Program-made: the position numbers and the translations under genes
DNA from: Photobacterium phosphoreum
GTDB taxonomy: Bacteria > Pseudomonadota > Gammaproteobacteria > Enterobacterales > Vibrionaceae
Length of the DNA stretch: 64,000 nucleotides
NCBI RefSeq assembly: GCF_002954725.1
Contig: NZ_MSCQ01000004.1
Coordinates: 1 to 64,000, forward strand
Direction of reading: 5' to 3'
Shown: piece by piece, positions 30,649-41,222 of the stretch
Numbering within the stretch: the first letter of the stretch is position 1
Layout of the letters: each line of letters starts with the position of its first letter
The notes under the pieces: model-generated
The model's input: only the letters and a program-made list of their open reading frames with translations
The model's database searches: none
Told to the model about the DNA's origin: nothing

Positions 30649-30694
30649 GTCTCGAAAATGTAGTCTCAAGAAGGTTCTCATACCCCAGATACAA

Positions 30695-30726
30695 CAATCC
30701 CCCGCTTGTTACCAAGCGAGGGATTG
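30695..30726 (-). terminator. Hairpin downstream of typA
   Basis: A nearly perfect 14-bp stem, CAATCCCTCGCTTG against its complement with one mismatch, 4-nt loop, 27 bp past the typA stop. The following bases (TTGTATC) make a poor U-tract, so it may stabilise the mRNA end, with the 30616-30648 hairpin doing the terminating. Confidence 0.65.
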
Positions 30727-30752
30727 TATTAGTAAGCTTCAGCTAGGGGTAA

Positions 30753-32582
30753 TTACTTACCGCCACGACCTGCACGCTTACGATCGTTTTCAGTAAGAAG
30801 TTTCTTACGGATACGAATGCTTTCTGGTGTTACTTCTACTAGCTCGTCATCATCGATGAATTCTAGTGCTTGCTCAAGTGTGTACTTGATAGCAGGAGAA
30901 AGCGTTTGTGCTTCATCTGTACCAGATGCACGAACGTTTGTTAGCTGCTTACCACGTAGACAGTTGATAGTTAGATCGTTTGCACGGTTATGAATACCGA
31001 TGATCTGACCTTCATATACTTCGTCACCGTGCTCAGCAAATAGACGACCACGCTCTTGTAGGTTGAATAGCGAGTAAGTTACCGCTTTACCAGTACCGTT
31101 AGAGATCAATACGCCGTTAGCACGTTGACCGATAGTACCGCCCTTGTGAGGACCGTAGTGATCAAACGTATGGTAGATAAGACCAGAACCAGAAGTCATT
31201 GTTAGGAATTCTGTTTGGAAACCGATAAGACCACGAGAAGGCATCATGAAGTCCATACGAACACGGCCTTTACCATCTGGTGCCATATCTTTTAGCTCAC
31301 CCTTACGGATACCGATTTTCTCCATTACACTACCTTGATGCTCTTCAACCACATCGATAGTTACAATTTCAAACGGTTCCATTAGCTTACCATCTTCTTC
31401 TTTGATGATAACTTCTGGGCGAGATACTGCTAGCTCGTAACCTTCACGACGCATGTTTTCAATCAGGATAGATAGGTGAAGTTCACCACGGCCTGAAACA
31501 CGGAAACGGTCTGGACTTTCAGTTTCTTCAACGCGCAACGCTACGTTGTGTACTAATTCTTTTTGTAGACGCTCAAGGATGTTACGTGAAGTAACATACT
31601 TACCTTCTTTACCAGCAAACGGAGAAGTGTTTACTTGGAAAGTCATGGTTACAGTTGGTTCATCAACAGAAAGTGGTGTTAGCGCTTCAACAGTGTTTAC
31701 GTCACAAATAGTGTCAGAAATCTTAAGCTCGCCAAGACCTGTGATTGCAACGATGTCACCCGCTTTCGCTTCAGTAACTTCGTGACGCTCAAGACCTAGG
31801 TAACCTAGAACTGTACCTACTTTACCATTACGCTTAGTACCGTCAGCACCAACAATAGTAACTTGTTGGTTAGGAGTAACAGTACCGCGAGTGATACGAG
31901 CAACACCGATAACACCAACGTAAGAGCTGTAATCTAACTGAGAGATTTGCATCTGTAGTGGGCCATCAACGTCAACAAATGGTGCAGCAACGTTATCAAC
32001 AACAGCTTGGAACAATGGTTCCATGTTCTCGCCAACTTCGCCTTCTGTCATTGTTGCCCAACCGTTTAGCGCTGATGCGTAAACAGTTGTGAAATCTAGT
32101 TGCTCGTCAGTTGCGCCTAGGTTGTCGAATAGGTCAAAAATTTGATCCATTACCCACTCAGGACGTGCACCTGGACGGTCAATTTTGTTGATTACAACGA
32201 TTGGCTTAAGACCGTATGCGAACGCTTTTTGCGTTACGAAACGTGTTTGAGGCATTGGGCCATCAACCGCGTCAACGATCAGTAATACAGAGTCAACCAT
32301 AGACATGATACGCTCAACTTCACCACCGAAGTCTGCGTGTCCTGGGGTGTCTACGATATTGATGCGGTAGTCATTCCAATTAATTGCTGTGTTCTTAGCA
32401 AGAATGGTAATGCCACGCTCTTTTTCGATATCGTTAGAATCCATAACACGTTCTTCGGCTTCGCCGCGACCCTCTAACGTGCCAGATTGCTGTAGAAGTT
32501 TATCAACCAGGGTAGTTTTACCGTGGTCAACGTGAGCAATAATTGCGATATTTCTTAAGTTATCGATCGATTGATTAGACAT
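30753..32582 (-). CDS. typA: Ribosome-associated translational GTPase TypA/BipA
   Basis: 609 residues from the ATG at 32582; a GTG 15 nt upstream is in frame but family members begin near this Met. G1 [11 protein letters not shown]3 [12 protein letters not shown] and G4 NKID are intact, followed by the EF-G-like domains and the TypA-specific C-terminal domain. It binds 70S ribosomes and aids 50S assembly and stress or cold growth. Divergent from glnA, as in E. coli. Confidence 0.97.
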   Translation of the reverse strand: MSNQSIDNLRNIAIIAHVDHGKTTLVDKLLQQSGTLEGRGEAEERVMDSNDIEKERGITILAKNTAINWNDYRINIVDTPGHADFGGEVERIMSMVDSVLLIVDAVDGPMPQTRFVTQKAFAYGLKPIVVINKIDRPGARPEWVMDQIFDLFDNLGATDEQLDFTTVYASALNGWATMTEGEVGENMEPLFQAVVDNVAAPFVDVDGPLQMQISQLDYSSYVGVIGVARITRGTVTPNQQVTIVGADGTKRNGKVGTVLGYLGLERHEVTEAKAGDIVAITGLGELKISDTICDVNTVEALTPLSVDEPTVTMTFQVNTSPFAGKEGKYVTSRNILERLQKELVHNVALRVEETESPDRFRVSGRGELHLSILIENMRREGYELAVSRPEVIIKEEDGKLMEPFEIVTIDVVEEHQGSVMEKIGIRKGELKDMAPDGKGRVRMDFMMPSRGLIGFQTEFLTMTSGSGLIYHTFDHYGPHKGGTIGQRANGVLISNGTGKAVTYSLFNLQERGRLFAEHGDEVYEGQIIGIHNRANDLTINCLRGKQLTNVRASGTDEAQTLSPAIKYTLEQALEFIDDDELVEVTPESIRIRKKLLTENDRKRAGRGGK

Positions 32583-32889
32583 TAGTTTCAGATTCACTCA
32601 GAACATGCAGCGTCTTAATAGAGGCTACTTGATTAAAAAAACGGCTCATAATTTAACAGATTTTACGCCAAAACCCACGGAATATGTGATTTATATCACC
32701 AGCTTTTTTACCAACAGGCTCTAGAGCCGCATTTTTACTCACTTTTTTGGCTGTTTTTATTTTTTTAACCTCTCTATTCGTACGATAAATAACACCTAAA
32801 CCAACCAAAACCGTGACCAATATCACTTTTTGATCACAACTCTGAGACGATCAATTAGCAATAAAAATACCTAATTGTCACCTAGTGGA

Positions 32890-32918
32890 TTGACAATATT
32901 TGCCCTCATCACCATAGT
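32890..32918 (+). promoter_or_regulatory. Candidate sigma-70 promoter of glnA (glnAp1-like)
   Basis: TTGACA (32890-32895), 17-bp spacer, CATAGT (32113-equivalent offset; bases 32913-32918). It lies about 265 bp before the glnA start, upstream of the NtrC sites, like the weak glnAp1 of E. coli that works under nitrogen excess. Confidence 0.55.
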
Positions 32919-32983
32919 AGTGTGACTATTAAATGGATGAATGTATTGAGAGATGTCGTCTTACTTTCAACATCAATCATGAC

Positions 32984-33021
32984 CGCACCAATTTGGTGCA
33001 AAGCATCACCAAAATAGTGCA
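32984..33021 (+). promoter_or_regulatory. Tandem NtrC enhancer sites of glnA
   Basis: Site 1 (32984-33000) reads CGCACCAATTTGGTGCA, one base from the NtrC consensus TGCACCA-N3-TGGTGCA. Site 2 (33005-33021) reads ATCACCAAAATAGTGCA, with three mismatches. Centres are 21 bp apart, two helical turns, so two NtrC dimers would sit on the same face. They lie about 98-119 bp upstream of the expected sigma-54 start. Confidence 0.9.
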
Positions 33022-33083
33022 AAAAAGGATAGGAAAAAGTTCCAAAAATACTGCAATCGCGCATGTTTGGGGGCTTTTAAAAG

Positions 33084-33101
33084 TTGGCATGGTATTCGCA
33101 T
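33084..33101 (+). promoter_or_regulatory. Sigma-54 promoter of glnA
   Basis: TTGGCATGGTATTCGCAT has the invariant GG (-24) and GC (-12) separated by exactly 10 bp. Expected start is near 33111, giving a leader of about 72 nt before the glnA ATG. Together with the NtrC sites upstream this is a glnAp2-type promoter, active under nitrogen limitation. Confidence 0.9.
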
Positions 33102-33182
33102 TAATACTTTTAGATTCGCTCATCATGATATGAGCAAAAAGTTTGCGGCCATCGCCCTAAATAACACCGGAGGTTACTCAAG

Positions 33183-34592
33183 ATGTCAGTTGAAAACGTA
33201 CTAGCACTGATCCAGGAAAATGAAGTTAAGTTTATTGACCTACGTTTTACCGATACCAAAGGTAAAGAACAGCACATCACTATCCCTTCTCATCAAATCG
33301 ATGCAGATTTCTTTGAAGAAGGTAAAATGTTTGATGGCTCTTCCGTTGCAGGCTGGAAAGGCATTAATGAATCAGACATGGTAATGATGCCTGATGCAGC
33401 AAGTGCGGTACTTGACCCATTCACTGAAGATGCAACTCTAAACATTCGTTGTGATATTCTTGAGCCAGCAACAATGCAAGGCTACGATCGCGACCCTCGC
33501 TCAATCGCTAAACGCGCAGAAGAATTCATGCGTGCAGCCGGTTTTGCTGACAATGTATTAGTTGGCCCTGAGCCAGAGTTCTTCTTATTTGATGACGTTA
33601 GATTCAATACTGATATGTCAGGTTCATTCTTTAAGATTGACGACATTGAAGCAGCATGGAATAGCGGCACTAAAATCGAAGGTGGTAACAAAGGTCACCG
33701 TCCAGGCGTTAAAGGCGGTTATTTCCCAGTAGCACCTGTTGATTCATCACAAGATATTCGTTCTGCAATGTGTTTAATCATGGAAGAGATGGGGCTAGTT
33801 GTTGAAGCTCACCACCATGAAGTCGCAACGGCAGGCCAAAACGAAATCGCAACCCGTTTCAATACCCTAACCAATAAAGCTGATGAAATTCAGATTTATA
33901 AATATGTGGTTCATAACGTTGCTCACGCATTTGGTAAAACTGCGACCTTTATGCCAAAACCACTAGTGGGTGATAACGGCTCAGGTATGCACGTTCACAT
34001 GTCACTAGCAAAAGATGGTGTAAACCTATTTGCGGGTGATAAGTACGGCGGTCTTTCAGAGATGGCACTGTTCTACATTGGCGGTATTATCAAGCACGCA
34101 CGTGCAATCAACGCCTTTGCTAACCCAGCAACGAACTCATACAAGCGTCTAGTCCCTGGCTACGAAGCACCAGTTATGCTGGCTTACTCTGCCCGTAACC
34201 GTTCTGCATCAATCCGTATTCCAGTCGTTCCAAGTCCAAAAGCACGTCGTATCGAAGTACGCTTTGGTGATCCAGCAGCGAACCCATACCTAGCTTTTGC
34301 AGCAATGCTAATGGCAGGCCTTGACGGTATCGCTAACAAGATCCACCCAGGCGAAGCGATGGATAAAGACTTGTACGACTTACCAGCGGAAGAAGCTGCA
34401 GAGATTCCAAAAGTAGCCGAGTCACTACAAGGTGCACTACAAGCGCTTGACGAAGATCGTGAATTCCTAACCTCTGGCGGTGTGTTCTCAGACGACTTTA
34501 TTGATTCTTACATCACGCTAAAATCGCAAGATGTAGAAAAAATCAATATGGCTGTACACCCATTAGAGTTTGAACTTTACTACTCAGTTTAA
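33183..34592 (+). CDS. glnA: Glutamine synthetase type I
   Basis: 469 residues; makes glutamine from glutamate, ammonia and ATP as a dodecamer. GS signatures include [17 protein letters not shown], the glutamate/ammonia-binding region around NGSGMHVH, and the adenylylation tyrosine Tyr398 in KDLYDLP, so activity should be controlled by GlnE/GlnB. GGAGG sits 6-8 nt before the ATG. Controlled by the NtrC/sigma-54 elements upstream; followed by a terminator, a DUF4124 gene and glnL-glnG. Confidence 0.98.
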   Translation: MSVENVLALIQENEVKFIDLRFTDTKGKEQHITIPSHQIDADFFEEGKMFDGSSVAGWKGINESDMVMMPDAASAVLDPFTEDATLNIRCDILEPATMQGYDRDPRSIAKRAEEFMRAAGFADNVLVGPEPEFFLFDDVRFNTDMSGSFFKIDDIEAAWNSGTKIEGGNKGHRPGVKGGYFPVAPVDSSQDIRSAMCLIMEEMGLVVEAHHHEVATAGQNEIATRFNTLTNKADEIQIYKYVVHNVAHAFGKTATFMPKPLVGDNGSGMHVHMSLAKDGVNLFAGDKYGGLSEMALFYIGGIIKHARAINAFANPATNSYKRLVPGYEAPVMLAYSARNRSASIRIPVVPSPKARRIEVRFGDPAANPYLAFAAMLMAGLDGIANKIHPGEAMDKDLYDLPAEEAAEIPKVAESLQGALQALDEDREFLTSGGVFSDDFIDSYITLKSQDVEKINMAVHPLEFELYYSV

Positions 34593-34624
34593 GTAATGGC
34601 TTAACCACTTAACAACTAAGATTT

Positions 34625-34652
34625 AGGCCTGCTTCACATGCAGGCCTTTTTG
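34625..34652 (+). terminator. Terminator of glnA
   Basis: AGGCCTGC-ttcacat-GCAGGCCT followed by TTTT, 33 bp after glnA. It separates high-level glnA expression from the regulatory genes downstream. Confidence 0.9.
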
Positions 34653-34726
34653 ATCTTGCTACCACAACAAAAGCAGTAACAATAAAGGACTTATTGACCA
34701 TGAAGGTCTTAGCGGAGAGTTAACGG

Positions 34727-35299
34727 ATGAAACTCATTGGTCTAGCATCAATATTGTTATTGGTAGTCACAACTAGCACCGCAGTAGCAACAACTACGAT
34801 CTATTCTTGGACAGATGACAATGGCGTAGTCCATTTTAGTGATAGTCCAGAAGTACCCCAGGCCATCACCGTTGAACTTTCAACAACAGAAGTACAATCA
34901 CCCAAGTCATCAACCCTCGTCGAAATCATCCAAGCAAATAATGTTGACAACCTTACCATTGACATAGAGCCGCAACTGCCGACAGCCAGTATCAGTTTAT
35001 TAGCACCATTGCACCAGCAAACCATTCGTAGCAACGAGGGTGATATAAAGATTCGCGCGGTGAGCAACCGCAAACTGGATAAAAACGTCCAAGCCCAATT
35101 AGTTCTTGATGGTCAAGTTAACGGCACTTCTCAAACGCGTTTAGAGTGGCAACTGACCAATATTGATCGCGGTACTCATCAAATTCAAATCCAATTACTT
35201 AACAATGGCAAGATCCTTGCTACATCTGAAAGCATTACGGTTTATTTACATCGCGTCTCACAGGTTCGTCCTAAAAACAGTCCAATTCAACCCCGTTAA
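34727..35299 (+). CDS. DUF4124 domain protein, exported
   Basis: 190 residues. Signal peptide (cleavage near TSTAVA-TTT) followed directly by the DUF4124 core TIYSWTDDNGVVHFSDSP, then a linker and a beta-rich region at about 85-175. DUF4124 proteins are periplasmic or envelope proteins with no known biochemical role to me. Its place between glnA and glnL is typical of Vibrionaceae but does not itself show a nitrogen function. Confidence 0.87.
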   Translation: MKLIGLASILLLVVTTSTAVATTTIYSWTDDNGVVHFSDSPEVPQAITVELSTTEVQSPKSSTLVEIIQANNVDNLTIDIEPQLPTASISLLAPLHQQTIRSNEGDIKIRAVSNRKLDKNVQAQLVLDGQVNGTSQTRLEWQLTNIDRGTHQIQIQLLNNGKILATSESITVYLHRVSQVRPKNSPIQPR

Positions 35300-35351
35300 C
35301 GCCTATTTACAATAAACCCTGCTTGTTCGCTGTTAAACCGAGTACACTCAA

Positions 35352-35368
35352 TGCACCAACTTGGTGCG
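35352..35368 (+). promoter_or_regulatory. NtrC binding site at the glnL promoter
   Basis: TGCACCAACTTGGTGCG matches the NtrC consensus at all but the last base. A weak sigma-70 -10 (TACACT, 35343-35348) lies directly upstream, so NtrC would cover the start site and repress glnL-glnG, as in the E. coli glnL promoter. It is about 70 bp before the glnL start. Confidence 0.85.
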
Positions 35369-35438
35369 TCAACTAACGGCGACGACTGGCCGCATGCACC
35401 AATCGTCTTTGAGCTAGCTATCAATAAGGATGATCATT

Positions 35439-36491
35439 GTGAATACCAGCTTTACGCCCATAATTCTTGATAATTTAGTCACTGCCATTGTATTACTCGA
35501 TGAAGCGTTGGAGATCCGCTACGTAAATCCTGCTGCCGAACAGTTATTATCCTCCAGTAAACGACGTCTACTCGGCACCCAATTACCACAGTTGCTCCAA
35601 CATAGCTCACTCGATCTTAATCATGTCAAAGCAACCCTCCACAGTGGTCAAGGTTTAGCAGATAGCGATGTCACCTTTGTGATTGATGGCCAACGCCATT
35701 TACTTGGCGTCAATGCCAGCCCAATTTCATGGCAAAAAAAACTGTTGATCTTATTAGAATTAAAACCGATTGATCAACAACGCCGTATTAGCCAAGAACT
35801 TAACCAACATGCACAACAACAAGCGGCCAAAGAATTAGTCCGTGGTTTAGCCCATGAAATAAAAAATCCACTCGGTGGTTTACGTGGTGCCGCACAATTA
35901 CTAGAGAAAGCCCTCCCTGATAGTCGCTACCACGAATACACCCAAATGATCATTGAACAAGCAGATCGACTGCGTAATTTAGTTGATCGGTTATTAGGAC
36001 CACAACGTCCAGGGATCCGTAAAACCGATAATATTCATTTAGTGTTAGAAAAAGTGCGCCAGTTAGTCAACATTGACACTGACAGCAGCATTACCATTGA
36101 ACGCGATTACGATCCAAGTTTGCCCGACATCAATATGGATGCAGAACAACTTGAACAAGCATTATTGAATATTGTCAGTAACGCCGCATTGGCACTGAAA
36201 AGCCAAGGCGGCGGCACCATAAAATTAAAAACCCGTACCGCCCATCAAAGCTTAATTCAAGGCGTCCGTCATCGTGTGACAGCGACCATCGAAATCATTG
36301 ATGATGGCCCAGGCATTCCAGCAGACATTCAAGACACCCTGTTTTACCCAATGGTCACTGGTCGAGAAGGGGGGACAGGGTTAGGGCTGTCAATTGCACG
36401 AAATTTAATAGATCAACACCAAGGTAAAATTGAGGTATTCAGCTGGCCTGGACACACTAATTTCACTATTCATTTACCGATTAAGTCATAA
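35439..36491 (+). CDS. glnL: Nitrogen regulation sensor kinase NtrB
   Basis: 350 residues from the GTG at 35439, preferred over the ATG at 35430 because AAGGA (35426-35430) is 8 nt before the GTG but overlaps the ATG. PAS domain at about 5-110, phosphoacceptor His139 in [14 protein letters not shown], then an ATPase domain with [10 protein letters not shown] and the glycine boxes DDGPGIP and [10 protein letters not shown]. Under PII control it phosphorylates, or dephosphorylates, NtrC. Confidence 0.96.
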   Translation: MNTSFTPIILDNLVTAIVLLDEALEIRYVNPAAEQLLSSSKRRLLGTQLPQLLQHSSLDLNHVKATLHSGQGLADSDVTFVIDGQRHLLGVNASPISWQKKLLILLELKPIDQQRRISQELNQHAQQQAAKELVRGLAHEIKNPLGGLRGAAQLLEKALPDSRYHEYTQMIIEQADRLRNLVDRLLGPQRPGIRKTDNIHLVLEKVRQLVNIDTDSSITIERDYDPSLPDINMDAEQLEQALLNIVSNAALALKSQGGGTIKLKTRTAHQSLIQGVRHRVTATIEIIDDGPGIPADIQDTLFYPMVTGREGGTGLGLSIARNLIDQHQGKIEVFSWPGHTNFTIHLPIKS

Positions 36492-36515
36492 CACTGAACG
36501 CCATAGGAGCTTACT

Positions 36516-37928
36516 ATGAGTAAAGGATTAATCTGGGTTGTTGATGATGACAGCTCTATTCGCTGGGTATTGGAACGCACGTTAACCAATGCAGGAATGA
36601 AATGCGAAACCTTTGCTGACGCCGATAGCGTGTTAGCAGCCTTAGAGCGCAATGTGCCCGATGTGTTAGTGTCTGACATAAAAATGCCGGGCACCGACGG
36701 GTTTACGCTACTCAAAGCGCTCCAGCAGGATTACGCCACTTTACCCGTTATCATTATGACCGCTCACTCCGATCTCGATGCCGCGGTCAATGCTTATCAA
36801 CGTGGGGCATTTGAATACCTTCCCAAGCCGTTTGATATTGATGAAGCGGTCACCTTAGTTGAACGCGCCCTTAGCCATAGCCAAGAACAAAAGCGCCAGC
36901 AACAGCCCATCGTTGAAACAAAGCATGCACCTGAAATTATTGGTGAAGCACCCGCAATGCAAGAAGTTTTCCGTGCTATTGGCCGCCTATCGCGTTCGTC
37001 AATTTCAGTGTTAATCAATGGTGAATCAGGTACAGGTAAAGAATTAGTCGCCCATGCATTGCATCGCCATAGCCCTCGTAGCAGTAATGCATTTATTGCA
37101 CTCAATATGGCCGCCATTCCTAAGGATTTAATCGAATCAGAATTATTCGGCCATGAGAAAGGCGCTTTTACTGGCGCCAATAGCGTTCGCCAAGGTCGAT
37201 TTGAGCAAGCCAATGGCGGCACCTTATTTCTCGATGAAATTGGTGATATGCCATTAGACATTCAAACTCGATTATTGCGCGTATTAGCCGAAGGGCAATT
37301 TTATCGTGTCGGGGGACATGCGCCAGTTAATGTCGATGTTCGAATTATAGCCGCCACGCACCAACACCTTGAACGTCTAGTGGCGGCAGGGGATTTTCGT
37401 GAAGACTTATTCCATCGCCTCAATGTTATTCGAGTACACCTACCATCACTCAAAGATCGCCGCCAAGATATTCCCCAGCTCGCACACCACTTTTTACAGC
37501 GCGCCGCTGATGAATTGAGCGTAGAAGTGAAATCATTACATCCACACACCGCAGAGAAACTAACTCAATTACCGTGGCCCGGTAATGTGCGTCAATTAGA
37601 AAACATCTGTCGCTGGTTAACGGTAATGGCAAGCGGTAATGAAATATTACCCGCCGATTTACCCCCAGAAATCACAGATACGCCCACAGTAACCCACACC
37701 ACCTCTGAGCCTCAACATTGGCATCAAGGGTTACAACAATGGGCACAGCAAGCTTTGCAGCAAGGTGAGACTGAATTATTAGCTGAAGCGTTACCACAGT
37801 TTGAAAAAATCTTACTTGAAACCGCCTTGCTACATACTCATGGTCATAAACAAGAAGCAGCAAAATTACTCGGCTGGGGGCGTAACACCCTCACCCGTAA
37901 ACTTAAAGAATTGCACATTCATGATTGA
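36516..37928 (+). CDS. glnG: Nitrogen regulation response regulator NtrC
   Basis: 470 residues: receiver domain with phosphoacceptor Asp54 (LVSDIKMPG), sigma-54 AAA+ domain (Walker A GESGTGKE, sigma-54 contact loop GAFTGA), and a C-terminal Fis-type helix-turn-helix (KQEAAKLLGWGRNTLTRKL). TAGGAG precedes the ATG by 7 nt. Activates glnA from the two upstream sites and, at high level, represses glnL-glnG itself. Confidence 0.98.
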   Translation: MSKGLIWVVDDDSSIRWVLERTLTNAGMKCETFADADSVLAALERNVPDVLVSDIKMPGTDGFTLLKALQQDYATLPVIIMTAHSDLDAAVNAYQRGAFEYLPKPFDIDEAVTLVERALSHSQEQKRQQQPIVETKHAPEIIGEAPAMQEVFRAIGRLSRSSISVLINGESGTGKELVAHALHRHSPRSSNAFIALNMAAIPKDLIESELFGHEKGAFTGANSVRQGRFEQANGGTLFLDEIGDMPLDIQTRLLRVLAEGQFYRVGGHAPVNVDVRIIAATHQHLERLVAAGDFREDLFHRLNVIRVHLPSLKDRRQDIPQLAHHFLQRAADELSVEVKSLHPHTAEKLTQLPWPGNVRQLENICRWLTVMASGNEILPADLPPEITDTPTVTHTTSEPQHWHQGLQQWAQQALQQGETELLAEALPQFEKILLETALLHTHGHKQEAAKLLGWGRNTLTRKLKELHIHD

Positions 37929-38053
37929 GACTAAGATTAGGTAGTATCATGACCACAACTTGCACCAACGCACATTTATTTGCAACAGTGATGAATGTCA
38001 TTTGGTGATTGCGTATACTCAATTTATATTTATCTTCGGGAAGTATAATAATC

Positions 38054-39058
38054 ATGATAAACAAAGATCTTCCACTAACGGATATTCACCGCCACCTTGA
38101 CGGTAATATTCGTCCTCAAACGATCTTAGAATTGGGTCAGCAATTTAATATCGCTTTACCCGCAACAGAAATCGAAGCATTACGCCCACACGTACAAATT
38201 GTTGAAGCAGAGCCAAGCCTCATCGCTTTCCTGAGTAAATTAGATTGGGGTGTGGCTGTATTAGGTGATTTAGACGCTTGTCGTCGCGTTGCTTATGAAA
38301 ACGTTGAAGATGCCCTTAATGCGCAAATTGATTACGCTGAACTGCGCTTTTCACCGTATTACATGGCGATGAAGCACAATTTACCCATAGCAGGTGTTGT
38401 CGCAGCAGTTGCTGATGGTGTGGCTGCTGGTTGTCGTGATTTTGGTATTAAAGCTAACCTGATTGGAATTATGAGCCGTACGTTTGGCACCCAAGCTTGT
38501 CAGCAAGAATTAGATGCCCTCCTGAGCCATAAAGACCAATTGGTCGCCATTGACCTTGCCGGTGATGAACTTGGTCAACCTGGCTCCCAGTTTATCTCGC
38601 ACTTTAAACAAGTACGTGATGCTGGATTACAAATCACTGTACACGCAGGTGAAGCAGCAGGCCCTGAGAGCATGTGGCAAGCCATTAACGAGCTTGGCGC
38701 AGTCCGTATTGGTCACGGTGTCAAAGCGGTAAACGATCCTAAACTTATGGATTACTTAGCTAAGCACCGTATTGGTATTGAATCTTGCATTACATCAAAC
38801 ATTCAAACCAGCACCGTTGCTAACATTGCCCAACATCCTGTTAAAGCTTTCCTTGAGCACGGTATTTTAGCCTGTTTAAATACTGATGATCCAGCAGTTG
38901 AAGGCATTGAACTACCTTACGAATATGAAGTTGCCGCACCGAAAGCCGGTTTAAGTGTTGCTCAAATTCGCCAAGCACAAATCAACGGGCTTGAGCTAGC
39001 GTTCTTATCTGCCGCAGAAAAGCAGGCGCTACGTGATATTGCGAGCAAGCGTAGCTAA
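38054..39058 (+). CDS. add: Adenosine deaminase
   Basis: 334 residues from the ATG at 38054 ([18 protein letters not shown]); GGGAAG lies 10 nt upstream. Converts adenosine to inosine. Zinc ligands and catalytic residues are in HRHLDGN, HAGE (about residue 198-201) and LNTDDP. It sits between glnG and hemN, where E. coli has no such gene, and ends at a strong bidirectional terminator. Confidence 0.96.
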   Translation: MINKDLPLTDIHRHLDGNIRPQTILELGQQFNIALPATEIEALRPHVQIVEAEPSLIAFLSKLDWGVAVLGDLDACRRVAYENVEDALNAQIDYAELRFSPYYMAMKHNLPIAGVVAAVADGVAAGCRDFGIKANLIGIMSRTFGTQACQQELDALLSHKDQLVAIDLAGDELGQPGSQFISHFKQVRDAGLQITVHAGEAAGPESMWQAINELGAVRIGHGVKAVNDPKLMDYLAKHRIGIESCITSNIQTSTVANIAQHPVKAFLEHGILACLNTDDPAVEGIELPYEYEVAAPKAGLSVAQIRQAQINGLELAFLSAAEKQALRDIASKRS

Positions 39059-39108
39059 TCACAATAAGTGCTAGCACCACCGCAATAACAGCTAATGAAA
39101 TACATAAT

Positions 39109-39146
39109 AAAACGCCTCGGTTTCACGTGAAACCGAGGCGTTTTTT
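39109..39146. terminator. Bidirectional terminator between add and hemN
   Basis: AACGCCTCGGTTTC-acgt-GAAACCGAGGCGTT, a 14-bp perfect stem, A-rich on the left and T-run on the right; serves both convergent genes. Confidence 0.95.
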
Positions 39147-39218
39147 ATAACGGTATTTTTATAATAATGTTTTTATAATCATATTACAGAGAATCAATAA
39201 CGGCAGATCACCTGCAGA

Positions 39219-40592
39219 TTAGATAACCCGCGAGAACTGCTGCTGACGAGCGCGATCACGTAGATACTTATCAAAACACATACAAATATTACGAATCAAT
39301 AATCGCCCTTTCAGTTCAACATGAATCGTATTTTGATCCACAGTCACCAATTCGTCATTGATAAAGGTCTTTAGTAACTGTAGGTCTTCGCTAAAGTAAC
39401 TATCAAAATCAATACTAAACTCAGCTTCAATCGCACGTTTATCTAATTGGAAATTACAAATTAGCGCCTTGATCACTTCACGGCGCAATAAATCATCAGC
39501 GTCTAAGGTGACCCCTTTCCACAATGCCGTTTGTTGCTCAGCCATTTGACCATAATACAACTTCAATTCTTTTTGGTTTTGCGCATAGCAATCACCAATC
39601 ATTGAAATCGCTGATACACCCATCCCTAATAAGTCACACTCACCTTGGGTGGTGTAACCTTGGAAATTACGGTGCAAAATCCCATCACGTTGTGCTACCG
39701 CTAATTCATCATCAGGTAACGCAAAGTGATCCATACCAATAAACTGATACCCTGCCCCCGTTAGCGTCGCTATCGTATCTTGCAATATAGCTAACTTTTC
39801 GGTCGCTGACGGTAATTGGTCTTCATGAATTTTACGTTGAGCGGCAAACAAGGTTGGCATGTGAGCATAGTTAAATACTGACAGTCTGCCCGGCTTCATG
39901 GTCAACACTTGTTGCAGTGTTTCAGCAAACAGTGCTTTGGTTTGTAATGGCAACCCGTAAATTAAATCAAGGTTGGTTGAACGGAAGCCTAACTCACGGG
40001 CGCGGTTAACCATCGCAAAAATGAAATCTTCATCTTGCTCACGGTTAACTAATTTTTGTACATCTTTATTAAAATCTTGTACCCCGATGCTCAAACGGTT
40101 AAAGCCTTCACTGCGAAGGTGATCAAGGATACTCAATTCAATTTCACGCGGGTCAACTTCAATACTGATTTCAGCATCGTCATCAAAATTAAACGCACTC
40201 CGTAACGCAGTCATTAAACGACTAATTTGCGCCGCCGTTAAGAATGTTGGTGTACCACCGCCCCAATGCAATTGACTGACTTGACGATCACCAAGCAAGG
40301 TCGCGCGTTGCTTAATCTCTTGCTCAAGTACCTCTAAATATTGATCGGCTTTGTGCTGATGACGGGTAATGATTTTATTACAGCCACAGTAATAACAAAG
40401 CTTATGGCAAAATGGGATATGAATATAAAGCGATAACTTACGATCGGGGTATTGCTGACATGCCATCTCAAATTCAGCAGAAGTAAATGCTTGATTAAAC
40501 TCTAGTGCGGTCGGGTAAGAAGTATAACGCGGGCCTGAATAATTATATTTTTCAATCAGGGCCTGATCCCAAATAATCTGCTCATTTGACAT
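39219..40592 (-). CDS. hemN: Oxygen-independent coproporphyrinogen III oxidase
   Basis: 457 residues; a radical-SAM enzyme that makes protoporphyrinogen IX anaerobically. The [4Fe-4S] motif C-x3-C-x2-C appears in HIPFCHKLCYYCGCNK, with the extra Cys typical of HemN. N-terminal YNYSGPRYTSYPTA and the C-terminal trip-wire-like helix are present, which distinguishes it from HemW. Neighbours yihI and the glnA-glnG block match the E. coli order. Confidence 0.97.
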   Translation of the reverse strand: MSNEQIIWDQALIEKYNYSGPRYTSYPTALEFNQAFTSAEFEMACQQYPDRKLSLYIHIPFCHKLCYYCGCNKIITRHQHKADQYLEVLEQEIKQRATLLGDRQVSQLHWGGGTPTFLTAAQISRLMTALRSAFNFDDDAEISIEVDPREIELSILDHLRSEGFNRLSIGVQDFNKDVQKLVNREQDEDFIFAMVNRARELGFRSTNLDLIYGLPLQTKALFAETLQQVLTMKPGRLSVFNYAHMPTLFAAQRKIHEDQLPSATEKLAILQDTIATLTGAGYQFIGMDHFALPDDELAVAQRDGILHRNFQGYTTQGECDLLGMGVSAISMIGDCYAQNQKELKLYYGQMAEQQTALWKGVTLDADDLLRREVIKALICNFQLDKRAIEAEFSIDFDSYFSEDLQLLKTFINDELVTVDQNTIHVELKGRLLIRNICMCFDKYLRDRARQQQFSRVI

Positions 40593-40689
40593 GACATTGT
40601 TCCAATTTGGTGAAGATAGAATAAATAGAGTGTGTCACCATTTTACTCAAAGTAAAACCTATCCCTGTTGTTCAATTTACACTCTGTAC

Positions 40690-40719
40690 AAAAACAAACA
40701 CCGCCAATAAATGGCGGTG
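40690..40719 (-). terminator. Terminator of the yihI operon
   Basis: CACCGCCA-(4-5 nt)-TGGCGGTG hairpin followed on the minus strand by TTTGTTTTTG; 20 bp after the DUF2489 gene. Confidence 0.85.
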
Positions 40720-40739
40720 CTAATAATAACGATGGTAGG

Positions 40740-41219
40740 TTAAACCTTAGTTGACAGGATAGCATCCAATTCAAGTTTAATATCAGCCTGTAGACGAGAC
40801 TCCGCTTTCATACGTTCAAGATCAAATCGCATTCGGCTTTGTTTTTCTATTTGCTGGCGAGCATCACCACGAGGCATATCTTTAACGACTTGATACAAGT
40901 CAGTTAATGCCGGATACGTTGCTGCAAAATCAACTTGTTTATCTGCTTGCAACACTTCCATTAATTTATATAACCGAATCGCGGCCTCAGAGATATCACA
41001 TTGATCTTGCTTACATGCCATTGCGATAATAAAGACGCTTTCTAATATATTGTCATTTCTAGCTTTAATTGCTTCAACCTGTTGCTCTGCAGCACGGGCT
41101 AAAAACAACTTATGCCGTTGTTGCTGCTGATAAAGCTTAGCTAATAACAATCCAGCGTATAATGCTAATCCAGCCACTACCACGCTACCAATAACAAATA
41201 GAAGTGTTATTCCCTGCAA
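40740..41219 (-). CDS. DUF2489 domain membrane-anchored protein
   Basis: 159 residues: one N-terminal membrane helix (ITLLFVIGSVVVAGLALYAGLLLA) and a cytoplasmic helical domain with the two-cysteine segment MACKQDQCD at about residue 68. Matches the DUF2489 family of Vibrionales, whose function is unknown to me. It begins 3 nt after the yihI stop and is the last gene of a three-gene operon. Confidence 0.85.
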   Translation of the reverse strand: MQGITLLFVIGSVVVAGLALYAGLLLAKLYQQQQRHKLFLARAAEQQVEAIKARNDNILESVFIIAMACKQDQCDISEAAIRLYKLMEVLQADKQVDFAATYPALTDLYQVVKDMPRGDARQQIEKQSRMRFDLERMKAESRLQADIKLELDAILSTKV

Positions 41220-41222
41220 CGG

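Noticed and set aside
37950..37975. A TTGCACCAACG half-site after glnG that looks like part of an NtrC site
   Set aside because: The second half of the palindrome is missing and no promoter is seen near it.
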